From Burkholderia sp. HI2500 (GTDB taxonomy: Bacteria > Pseudomonadota > Gammaproteobacteria > Burkholderiales > Burkholderiaceae): 64,000 nt of DNA. The stretch spans positions 310,001 to 374,000 of the forward strand of contig NZ_NKFL01000005.1 of assembly GCF_002223055.1 (NCBI RefSeq). Direction: 5' to 3'. The position numbers and the translations under genes were made by a program. Below the pieces are notes generated by a model that searched no databases, had not been told where the DNA came from, and saw nothing but the letters and a program-made list of their open reading frames with translations. Below, in pieces: positions 11,523 through 18,939 of the stretch; position 1 is the first letter of the stretch; each line of letters starts with the position of its first letter.

Positions 11523-13109
11523 ATGATGCTCAAGAAGAAACAACCGTTCCGTACGCCGGGACGGCGCTATCGCGCAACCTTGTTCGCCGCAGCCGCGTTC
11601 GCGTGCTGCTGCTCGTATGCCGTCGCACAGGATGCGACACCGGACGCCGCGGCCGATGCAGTTGCCAGCGCGGACGCCATCATGACGCTGGTCGACGATG
11701 CTTCGCCTTGCGCAGCCAATCCGTCGGCGTGCGCGGTGCACGTTTTCGCCGGCGGGCGCGTGGGCGGAAATGGCGCAGGCTCGGGCGGCAATGGCAGCGG
11801 CGGCAGCCCCGGTAGCGGAAACGGGAACGGCAGCGGGAACAACGGCAACGGTACCGTCGGGCCTGCTGGTGTCGGCGGAACGACAAGCGGAACATCCGGC
11901 GGCACGAGTGGTTCAGGTGGCTCGGGCCGCGGAGGCAATGCGTCCGGCAGCGGGGGTTCGGGCGGTGGTTCTTCCGGTGGCGGCACTTCGGGTGGTGGCA
12001 CTTCGGGTGGTGGCACTTCGGGTGGCGGCACTTCGGGTGGCGGCACTTCGGGTGGCGGCACTTCGGGTGGCGGTACTTCGGGTGGCGGTACTTCCGGCGG
12101 CGGTACTTCCGGTGGTGGCACTTCCGGCGGCGGCACCGCCGGTGGCGGTACCTCGGGTGGCGGTACCTCGGGTGGCGGTACTTCCGGTGGCGGCACTTCG
12201 GGTGGCGGCACCTCCGGTGGCGGTACTTCGGGCGGCGGTACCTCCGGTGGCGGTACCTCGGGAGGCGGCACTTCCGGTGGTGGAACTTCAGGCGGCGGAG
12301 GTCACGGCGGACATGGTGGCCATGGCGGTGGTGGTGGTGACGGTGATGGCGGCGGTCACGGCAACGGCGGCCATGGGAACGGTGACGGCGGCGGTCACGG
12401 CAACGGTGGCGGCCATGGCGACGGCGATGGCGGTGGTGACGGCAACGGTGGTGGCCATGGCGACGGCGATGGCGGTGGTCACGGCAACGGTGGTGGCCAT
12501 GGTGACGGCGGTGGCGGCGGCCACGGCAACGGTGGTGGCCATGGCGACGGCGGTGGCGGTGGTCACGGCAACGGTGGCGGCCATGGCGACGGCGATGGCG
12601 GTGGTCACGGCAACGGTGGTGGCCATGGCGACGGCGATGGCGGTGGTCACGGCAACGGTGGTGGCCATGGCGACGGCGGTGGCGGCGGCCACGGCAACGG
12701 TAGTGGCCATGGTGACGGCGGTGGCGGCGGCCACGGCAACGGTGGTGGCCATGGTGACGGCGGTGGCGGCGGCCACGGCAACGGCGGTGGCCATGGCGAC
12801 GGCGGTGGCCACGGTAACGGTGGTGGCAACGGCAATGGAAACGGCAGTGGCGGCGCCGGCAATGGCGGGGCCAACGGTGTCGGCAACGGTCGCGGCAATG
12901 GCAATGGCGCCGGCGGCAACAGCGGCTCGGGCAACGGCGGCGGTACCGGCAGCAACGGCGGCCACGGTAACGGCGGTGGCAACGGCAATGGAAACGGCAG
13001 TGGCGGCGCCGGCAATGGCGGGGCCAACGGTGTCGGCAACGGCCATGGCACCGGGAACGGCAACGGCGGCGGTCACGGCAACGGCGGATCGTCAGGAGGC
13101 CACCACTGA
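11523..13109 (+). CDS. Exported glycine-rich tandem-repeat protein of unknown function
   Basis: A 528-residue precursor; a GGGGAGG ribosome site precedes the ATG ATG start. Residues 1-35 form a Sec signal peptide (cut near SYAVA-Q) with a CCC run that does not match a lipobox. After a short linker with two Cys (about residues 60-68), the protein is low complexity throughout. First come 21 pentapeptides GGGTS (one is GGGTA), about residues 152-256. Then ten 14-residue units of the GGGHGNGGGHGDGD type, about residues 289-428. Last is a Gly/Asn tail with an internal duplication. There is no globular domain. The His/Asp-rich units could bind divalent metal. It does not fit the RTX pattern GGxGxDxUx. 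Function is unknown; a surface, matrix or metal-buffering role is inference only. Confidence 0.85.
   Translation: MMLKKKQPFRTPGRRYRATLFAAAAFACCCSYAVAQDATPDAAADAVASADAIMTLVDDASPCAANPSACAVHVFAGGRVGGNGAGSGGNGSGGSPGSGNGNGSGNNGNGTVGPAGVGGTTSGTSGGTSGSGGSGRGGNASGSGGSGGGSSGGGTSGGGTSGGGTSGGGTSGGGTSGGGTSGGGTSGGGTSGGGTSGGGTSGGGTAGGGTSGGGTSGGGTSGGGTSGGGTSGGGTSGGGTSGGGTSGGGTSGGGTSGGGGHGGHGGHGGGGGDGDGGGHGNGGHGNGDGGGHGNGGGHGDGDGGGDGNGGGHGDGDGGGHGNGGGHGDGGGGGHGNGGGHGDGGGGGHGNGGGHGDGDGGGHGNGGGHGDGDGGGHGNGGGHGDGGGGGHGNGSGHGDGGGGGHGNGGGHGDGGGGGHGNGGGHGDGGGHGNGGGNGNGNGSGGAGNGGANGVGNGRGNGNGAGGNSGSGNGGGTGSNGGHGNGGGNGNGNGSGGAGNGGANGVGNGHGTGNGNGGGHGNGGSSGGHH
11976..12290 (+). repeat. 15-bp tandem repeat, 21 copies (GGGTS block)
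   Basis: Consensus GGTGGCGGCACTTCG repeated 21 times without gap (315 bp), each unit encoding GGGTS except the eleventh (12126-12140), which encodes GGGTA. Units differ mainly at synonymous third positions (GGT/GGC, ACT/ACC, TCG/TCC), so the peptide is conserved while the DNA has drifted. The unit is a multiple of three, so copy-number change would alter length, not frame. Confidence 0.95.
12387..12806 (+). repeat. 42-bp tandem repeat, 10 copies (His/Asn/Asp/Gly block)
   Basis: Ten units of 42 bp encode GGGHGNGGGHGDG followed by D or G. One unit has H to D in the first His position, one has G to S. A 13-residue diverged unit precedes the array at 12348-12386. Nucleotide identity between units is high. 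As in the first block, the period keeps the reading frame. Confidence 0.92.
12807..13042 (+). repeat. 83-bp direct repeat (12807-12889 and 12960-13042)
   Basis: Two copies 153 bp apart, differing at one base (T at 12821, C at 12974), both inside the 3' part of the repeat-protein gene. They encode the duplicated segment around NGNGSGGAGNGGANGVGNG. The near identity, including third positions, points to a recent duplication or gene-conversion event. Confidence 0.9.
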
Positions 13110-13135
13110 CCTGCTGCGTTGATCCGCGGGTATCG

Positions 13136-13981
13136 TCAGAGCATCTCGAGCGCGCGCTTGCTGCGTGGCGGACGGAAGTAAGCGTCAAGCTGCGCGCGCT
13201 CGTCATCGCTGAGCACGAAATCGAGCGCGGCCCGGTTGTCGCGCACGTGTTCGAGCCGCGATGCCTTCGGGATCGCGAACACCCCCGGCTGCGCGAGCAC
13301 CCACGCGAGCGCGACGCGCATCACCGACACGCCGCGCTGCCGCGCGATCTCGTCGAGCGGCGAGTGCTTCGGCAGCCGCCCGTGATCGACCGGACTGTAG
13401 GCCATCGCCGGCATCCGGTGCTCGGCAAGCCACGGCAGCAGGTCGAACTCGGGGCCGCGCCGCGCGATGTTGTAAAGGATCTGGTTGGTCGCGCACGCAC
13501 CGCCACCGGCTTCATCGACGAGCTCGGCCATGTCGGCCGTATCGAAATTGCTGACGCCCCAGTGACGGATCTTGCCCGCGCGCCGCAGCGCCTCGAAGCC
13601 TTCGACCGTCTCCTCGAGCGGCACCGAGCCGCGCCAGTGGAGCAGGTACAGGTCGAGGCGATCGGTACGCAGGCGCTCGAGGCTCGCATCGCACGCGGCG
13701 ACGACGCCGCGCCGGCTCGCATGGTGCGGATAGACCTTGCTGACGAGGAACACGTCGTCGCGCAAGCCCGCGAGTGCTTCGCCCACCAGCTCCTCGGTCG
13801 CGCCGTCACCGTACATCTCGGCCGTATCGACCAGCGTCATCCCGAGCGCGACGCCTTCGCGCAGCGCCGCGATCTCGTCTGCGCGCCGGCCCGGCCGTTC
13901 GCCCATTTCCCACGTGCCCAGGCCAAGCTTCGGAATCGTCTCGCCGTCCGGCAGGACGACCGTGGCGATCGTGTCTGTCAT
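13136..13981 (-). CDS. Aldo/keto reductase
   Basis: A 281-residue NAD(P)H-dependent oxidoreductase with a TIM-barrel AKR fold. The catalytic tetrad is visible: D52 and Y57 (VDTAEMYGDG), K82 (VSKVYPHH) and H115 (LLHWRG). The ATG at 13981 has GAGGAACGC directly upstream and gives the usual N-terminus; the open frame extends 28 codons further but without a ribosome site. It belongs to the group of general aldehyde or diketone reductases (2,5-diketo-gluconate reductase-like). The physiological substrate is unknown. It converges on the repeat-protein gene with only 26 bp between stop codons and no clear terminator. Confidence 0.92.
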   Translation of the reverse strand: MTDTIATVVLPDGETIPKLGLGTWEMGERPGRRADEIAALREGVALGMTLVDTAEMYGDGATEELVGEALAGLRDDVFLVSKVYPHHASRRGVVAACDASLERLRTDRLDLYLLHWRGSVPLEETVEGFEALRRAGKIRHWGVSNFDTADMAELVDEAGGGACATNQILYNIARRGPEFDLLPWLAEHRMPAMAYSPVDHGRLPKHSPLDEIARQRGVSVMRVALAWVLAQPGVFAIPKASRLEHVRDNRAALDFVLSDDERAQLDAYFRPPRSKRALEML

Positions 13982-14147
13982 GCGTTCCTCGTTGCGGATT
14001 CGTGGCCGCGCACCGCGGCCCAGCCATGGAATACGACGCATCAGTGTAGTCAATCGGCGCGCCATTCACCTATTGCACGGCAAAAACCGGCTATAACGGC
14101 GCCACGTGATGACTTAGAATGGCCGCAATCAGATCGATACCCACTCC

Positions 14148-14894
14148 ATGAAGGCATCCACGGACGACCGCTGGCAGGACCTGCGCCCCGACCCCGACAA
14201 CGACACGCCGCTCTACCTGCAGCTCGCCCGCAAGCTCGGCGATGCGATCCACGACAACCGCTGGACGGCCGGCGAGGCATTGCCCTCCGAGCGCGTGCTG
14301 TCCGATGCGCTCGGCGTCTCGCGCATCACCGCGCGCAAGGCGATCGCGCTGCTCGTCGAGCAAGGCCTGATTCGCCGCACGCAGGGCGCCGGCAATTTCA
14401 TCCAGCCGCGCTACGAAGATCCGCTGTCGCGGCTGTCGAGCTTCAGCGAAATGCTCGAACGGCGCGGCTTCAAGCCGAGCTCGCAATGGCTCGCGCGCGA
14501 GATCCAGCCGGCGAACCGCGACGAAGTGATCCAGCTCGGGCTGTCGCCGGCCGCATCGGTCACGCGCCTGAAGCGCCTGCGACTCGCCGACGGCATCGTG
14601 ATGGCCGTCGAGAATTCGACGTTCCCCGCGACGCTGATCCCCGATCCGCAGGCGATCGGCGGCTCGCTGTACAGCTATCTCGAAGCGCGCGGCACGCCGA
14701 TCGTGCGCGCGCTGCAGCATTTCCGCGCGGTCAACGCGACCGACGAGATCGCCGAGCAGATGGGCATCGCGCCGCACGACGCGCTGCTGCTGATCACGCG
14801 GATCGGCTATACGTCGGACCAGCGCGCGATCGAACTGACCGACACCTACTGCCGCAACGACTACTACGACTTCGTCGTCGAGCTGCGCAAGTAA
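14148..14894 (+). CDS. GntR-family transcriptional regulator, HutC subfamily (UTRA domain)
   Basis: A 248-residue protein. Residues about 20-90 form the GntR winged helix (LPSERVLSDALGVSRITARKAI, then GLIRRTQGAGNFI), and residues about 100-240 the UTRA effector domain (ENSTFPATLIPDP, then ELTDTYCRNDYYDF). HutC-type regulators are usually repressors that respond to a small sugar phosphate, amino acid or similar ligand. It is divergent from the aldo/keto reductase with 166 bp between starts, so that gene is a possible target. The downstream convergent neighbour is a CoA-transferase. Ligand unknown. Confidence 0.92.
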   Translation: MKASTDDRWQDLRPDPDNDTPLYLQLARKLGDAIHDNRWTAGEALPSERVLSDALGVSRITARKAIALLVEQGLIRRTQGAGNFIQPRYEDPLSRLSSFSEMLERRGFKPSSQWLAREIQPANRDEVIQLGLSPAASVTRLKRLRLADGIVMAVENSTFPATLIPDPQAIGGSLYSYLEARGTPIVRALQHFRAVNATDEIAEQMGIAPHDALLLITRIGYTSDQRAIELTDTYCRNDYYDFVVELRK

Positions 14895-14915
14895 CGCCCG
14901 CCGTGCCGCCGGCGC

Positions 14916-16307
14916 TCACAGCCAGCGCGCCTCATCGGTGCCGAGCGGCACGGGCGGGCGCGCAAGCGACGGCGGGGTCGCCGACAACCGCTCTGCCGGC
15001 CGCACCGCGTCGAGCGTGCCGAACGGCGACGCGATGCGCTCGATCCGGTCGCGCACGTCGGTATGCGCGAGATCGGGTGCCTGCAAGCCGTCCGGCACGA
15101 TGCCGAACGACTGCAGCCAGCGTCCCGTCTGCGCGAGCGACAGCCGCACGTGCCAGCTTCCCCCTTCGCGCGCCCGGCGCGCGAGCGCGATCATCGCGCC
15201 GAACGCCGCGAGATAACCCGTTGCGTGATCGAGCGCCTGGCACGGCAGGTGGCGCGGCGCGTCCGCATGCGCGGCCTGCTGCTCCTGCCACGCGATCCCG
15301 CTCGCCGACTGCACGAGGCTGTCGAAGCCGCGCCGCTGCGCCCACGGCCCCGCATGCCCGTACGCAGATATCGACACGTACACGATGCCTGGGCGCCGCA
15401 TCGCCAGTGCGTGCGGCGCGAAGCCGCGCGCCGCGAGCGCGCCCGGCCGGTACGACTGCAGGAACACATCCGCGTCGTGTGCGAGCGCGTGCAGCGTATC
15501 GATGCCCGCCGCATCGCGCAAGTCGATCCACGTCGAACGCTTGCCGCGCCCGTTGTCGATCACGAGCGGCGCGATGTTCGGCAGGTGCGGACCGTTGACG
15601 AGCAGCGTCTGCGCGCCGTGCGACGCCAGCGTGCGGCCCGCGACCGGCCCCGCAATGATGCGCGTGAGATCGAGCACACGCACACCCGTGAGCGGCTGGG
15701 CGGCTTCGCCTCGACCGATCGGCTCGACCGGTGCATCGCCGATCCGCTCGATCTCGAACAGCGGCAGCGACGCGATCGCGCGCGCCTGCTCGAGTGACGC
15801 CCACTCGTCAGGTGTTCTGATCAATGCGGCACACAGCCCGGCGTCGGCCAGCGCGGTATCGAGTGTCGCACCGTCCCACGTGCGGATCGCCGCGGCGACA
15901 TCGTCCCGCTGCGCGCCGCAGCCAAGCACGTCGAGAATGCCGCTCAGGTGATGCGGGAAGTTCGCGTGCAACTGGATCCAGCGTCTGTCGCCCGTCTCGA
16001 AGAAGCCCGTCACCGGATGACGCAACTCCGGCGGCGGACCATCGTCCACGCGCAGGTAGCGTTCGCTGCGGAATGCGACGAGCGCGTCGCGCACCGACAC
16101 GTCGACGGATTGCGCAACACCCGTGCGAAGCCGGTGGCATTCGGCCGCCGCGAGCCCGGCTGCCGCGATCGTCGCCGCGGCCAGCGTGCCGACCCGGAAG
16201 GTCGACGGCAGCGTCGGGTCCTGCCCTGTTACGGTCGCACGGGCCAGCGCGCCGGGGTCGCCGTGTGCGAGCCGCCACAGATGCGCCAAAGCAAGTTCGG
16301 GGGTCAT
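14916..16307 (-). CDS. Family III (CaiB/BaiF-type) acyl-CoA transferase
   Basis: A 463-residue protein. The C-terminal half carries the family features: LTGVRVLDLTRIIAGPVAGRT as the nucleotide-binding start, GKRSTWIDLRD, and LDHATGYLAAFGAM, where the Asp is the position that forms the covalent aspartyl intermediate. The N-terminal half is a second, diverged family domain (FRVGTLAAATIAAAGLAAAE, then VDVSVRDA). The product may therefore be a two-domain enzyme moving CoA between carboxylic acids. The ATG at 16307 (MTPELALAHLWRLAHG) is preferred over the longer upstream frame, which shows no family similarity. Substrate unknown. The stop lies 21 bp from the GntR gene (convergent). Confidence 0.88.
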   Translation of the reverse strand: MTPELALAHLWRLAHGDPGALARATVTGQDPTLPSTFRVGTLAAATIAAAGLAAAECHRLRTGVAQSVDVSVRDALVAFRSERYLRVDDGPPPELRHPVTGFFETGDRRWIQLHANFPHHLSGILDVLGCGAQRDDVAAAIRTWDGATLDTALADAGLCAALIRTPDEWASLEQARAIASLPLFEIERIGDAPVEPIGRGEAAQPLTGVRVLDLTRIIAGPVAGRTLASHGAQTLLVNGPHLPNIAPLVIDNGRGKRSTWIDLRDAAGIDTLHALAHDADVFLQSYRPGALAARGFAPHALAMRRPGIVYVSISAYGHAGPWAQRRGFDSLVQSASGIAWQEQQAAHADAPRHLPCQALDHATGYLAAFGAMIALARRAREGGSWHVRLSLAQTGRWLQSFGIVPDGLQAPDLAHTDVRDRIERIASPFGTLDAVRPAERLSATPPSLARPPVPLGTDEARWL

Positions 16308-16766
16308 GGCCGAATGGGCGGTGAGAAAGACAACATCGAGTCTAGGATCGGCGGCAACCGCGAGCAATCCTGATTGCATGAATCCGCACATCACGCACGG
16401 TCGTATCCCCTGCGTTCCGGCAGAAACGGCCGACCTCACCCCTTCCAGTGCGCAAGAAACCTGCCGGTATCCTCGATACCGGTGTGAACCCCTGCACGTG
16501 TGAACCGCGACCTGCTGCGCTCACTACCGGATCGCGCAACAGGGTACCGCTAGCCTCACGCGAATCGAGCGCGGCTGCCCGCACGCTGCCGTGCCGACGC
16601 GAAACGCTCCCGCGCGAGCGTCGAACGTTCGCTCGACCGGGACGTACCGGAGCCGGACTCGCAGATCACGCAGATCACGCAGATCGCCGCATGACCACAC
16701 GGCCGGCTGGATCACGCATGCGTTCGAACAATGCACAGACGGAGCGCTGATCCCGCCCCGGGCGCG
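16308..16766. other. 459-bp intergenic region; 9-bp triplet repeat
   Basis: Between the 5' end of the CoA-transferase and the 3' end of the DUF2917 gene. I find no convincing coding frame. GCAGATCAC occurs in tandem at 16661-16669 and 16670-16678, with a partial third copy to 16686. The promoter of the CoA-transferase gene must lie in the left part, but I see no clear -10/-35 pair. Confidence 0.4.
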
Positions 16767-17090
16767 CTACGTCGGCAACGACGCGGGCGCGTGACGCCGG
16801 CCGTCGCGCCACGCGACGAGCGGCCTCCACCACGCCTGCGCGGCGCGCCTCGCCGGCACCTCGAGCGGACCGAACGCAAACGTCGCACCCAGCGACCCCG
16901 CGCTGACCCATACGCGCATGCCGCGCGTCAGCATCAACGAATCCCCGGCACCAAGCCAGTGATCGTCGGGCAAGCCCTCGATCGTCACCCAGATCTCGCC
17001 GTCGGCCACCTCCAGCGAGGTGCGATCGACGATCCGCCAGCGACCGGCCGGCTCGTCGCCATCGATCACATAAAGTCGCAGTTCGCGCAT
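16767..17090 (-). CDS. DUF2917 domain protein
   Basis: A 107-residue protein. The ATG at 17090 has a perfect AGGAGG 5 bases upstream, which decides the start over the long upstream open frame. The sequence matches the DUF2917 pattern, a small cupin-like beta domain: WRIVDRTSLEVADGEIWVTIEG, then DDHWLGAGDSLML, then RGMRVWVSA. The C-terminal 20 residues are basic. No signal peptide is present. Function is unknown; such proteins are common in Burkholderiales. It is divergent from the MFS pump with 187 bp between starts. Confidence 0.85.
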   Translation of the reverse strand: MRELRLYVIDGDEPAGRWRIVDRTSLEVADGEIWVTIEGLPDDHWLGAGDSLMLTRGMRVWVSAGSLGATFAFGPLEVPARRAAQAWWRPLVAWRDGRRHAPASLPT

Positions 17091-17277
17091 GGCAGCCTCC
17101 TGGTCGCACGGATCCGATGGCATCAGTATTTCGGACAGTGGCAGCACGCGGACAGATACGGATGCAGACACTTTTGGCTGAACTGTACTGGTCGATCGAC
17201 GGAGACGGGGCACCCGCCGGCCGGGACTGCGCGCCGTCCTTGCGCCGAACCGGCACGACGCGACGGCTTTCCCTACA

Positions 17278-18747
17278 ATGTCGGCTGTCCCGCGCCCCCC
17301 TTCCGCCCCCATGTTCCAGCGCCCGCCTGCCGCCGCTCCCGGCGAAAAGAACCTCACCGTGATGCTCTGGCTCGTCGCAACGGGCTTCTTCATGCAGACG
17401 CTCGATGCGACCATCGTGAACACGGCGCTGCCGTCGATGGCCGCGAGCCTCGGCGAATCGCCGCTGCGGATGCAGTCGGTCGTGATCGCGTACTCGCTGA
17501 CGATGGCGGTAATGATCCCGGTCTCGGGCTGGCTCGCCGATACCTTCGGCACGCGGCGTGTGTTCTTCAGCGCGATCCTGGTGTTCTCGCTCGGCTCGCT
17601 GCTGTGCGCGAATGCGCATTCGCTCACGCAACTTGTCGCGTTCCGCGTCGTGCAGGGGGTCGGCGGCGCGATGCTGCTGCCGGTCGGACGGCTCGCGGTG
17701 CTGCGTACCTTTCCGGCCGAGCGCTACCTGGCCGCGCTGTCGTTCGTCGCGATTCCCGGCCTGATCGGTCCGCTGATCGGGCCGACGCTCGGCGGCTGGC
17801 TCGTGAAGATCGCGTCGTGGCACTGGATCTTCCTGATCAACGTGCCGGTCGGCGTCGCGGGCTGCATCGCGACCTTCTATTCGATGCCCGATTCGTGCAA
17901 CCCGGCCGTCGGCCGCTTCGACCTGAAGGGCTATCTGCTGCTGACGATCGGCATGGTCGCGATCTCGCTGTCGCTCGACGGGCTCGCCGATCTCGGGATG
18001 CAGCACGCGGCCGTGCTCGTGCTGCTGATCCTGAGCCTCGCGTGCTTCGTCGCGTACGGGCTGTATGCGGTGCGCGCGCCGCAACCGATCTTCTCGCTCG
18101 AGCTGTTCCGGATCCATACGTTCAGCGTCGGGCTGCTCGGCAACCTGTTCGCGCGGATCGGCAGCGGCGCGATGCCGTACCTGATCCCGCTGCTGCTGCA
18201 GGTGAGCCTCGGCTACTCGGCGTTCGAGGCCGGGCTGATGATGCTGCCGGTGGCCGCCGCCGGGATGTTCTCGAAGCGGATCATCACGGGCCTGATCACG
18301 CGGCACGGCTATCGCAAGGTGCTGCTCGCGAACACGATCATGGTCGGCGTGATGATGGCGAGCTTCGCGCTGATGCGCGACACGGTGCCCGTCTGGGTGA
18401 AGGTCGTGCATCTCGCGCTGTTCGGCGGCTTCAACTCGATGCAGTTCACCGCGATGAACACGCTGACGCTGAAGGATCTCGGCACGGGCGGCGCGAGCAG
18501 CGGCAACAGCCTGTTCTCGCTCGTGCAGATGCTGTCGATGAGCCTCGGCGTCACGGTCGCGGGCGCGCTGCTCGCGACGTTCACGGGCATGCTGCGCACC
18601 GTGACGCCGAGCAACACGCTGCCGGCGTTCCATGCGACGTTCGTCTGCGTCGGGATCATCACGGCGGCTTCCGCGTGGATCTTCGCGCAGCTCGCGCCCG
18701 AGATCCGCAGCACCGCGCGCAAGACCGACCCGTCCGAGCGCGCGTGA
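17278..18747 (+). CDS. MFS multidrug efflux pump, DHA2 (14-TM) family
   Basis: A 489-residue inner-membrane protein with 13-14 hydrophobic segments. Motif A (GWLADTFGTRR) follows TM2, and the antiporter motif C region (GLIGPLIGPTLGGWL) is in TM5; these mark drug:H+ antiporters of the EmrB/QacA/MdtD type. It most resembles MdtD-like pumps that work without a dedicated membrane-fusion partner; no emrA-like gene is adjacent. The ATG at 17278 gives a 26-residue polar N-terminus; an ATG at 17311 is an equally possible start. Substrate unknown. Confidence 0.9.
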   Translation: MSAVPRPPSAPMFQRPPAAAPGEKNLTVMLWLVATGFFMQTLDATIVNTALPSMAASLGESPLRMQSVVIAYSLTMAVMIPVSGWLADTFGTRRVFFSAILVFSLGSLLCANAHSLTQLVAFRVVQGVGGAMLLPVGRLAVLRTFPAERYLAALSFVAIPGLIGPLIGPTLGGWLVKIASWHWIFLINVPVGVAGCIATFYSMPDSCNPAVGRFDLKGYLLLTIGMVAISLSLDGLADLGMQHAAVLVLLILSLACFVAYGLYAVRAPQPIFSLELFRIHTFSVGLLGNLFARIGSGAMPYLIPLLLQVSLGYSAFEAGLMMLPVAAAGMFSKRIITGLITRHGYRKVLLANTIMVGVMMASFALMRDTVPVWVKVVHLALFGGFNSMQFTAMNTLTLKDLGTGGASSGNSLFSLVQMLSMSLGVTVAGALLATFTGMLRTVTPSNTLPAFHATFVCVGIITAASAWIFAQLAPEIRSTARKTDPSERA

Positions 18748-18939
18748 TGCGTGGCGCGCGCCGAACCGGGTCGGCGCGCACCATCACGGTGCAGCGCGGC
18801 CCCGCGATGCACATCCGAAACACCGGCAATGCCCCGCGGGGCTCGGCCGCGACGCGCCGCCGCACGGGGTACGATGCCGTGCACGCTTCTTGCTCGCCTA
18901 TTCTCTAGGTAAACTGGCAGTCTTCCTTCGGCCGACATC

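Noticed and set aside
11567..12271. Antisense open frame encoding a (PPPEV)n protein opposite the GGGTS array
   Set aside because: It exists because a 15-bp repeat keeps every frame open; it has no ribosome site and no non-repeat part with normal codon use.
11976..12806. CRISPR-like or satellite array
   Set aside because: Units of 15 and 42 bp are contiguous without unique spacers and are in frame within one gene.
12387..12806. RTX calcium-binding nonapeptides
   Set aside because: The Asp and hydrophobic positions of GGxGxDxUx are not met; there is no hydrophobic residue in the units at all.
11680..13206. 508-residue antisense open frame rich in Arg, His and Cys across the whole repeat gene
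   Set aside because: Shadow of the repeats. The composition follows directly from the complement of glycine codons.
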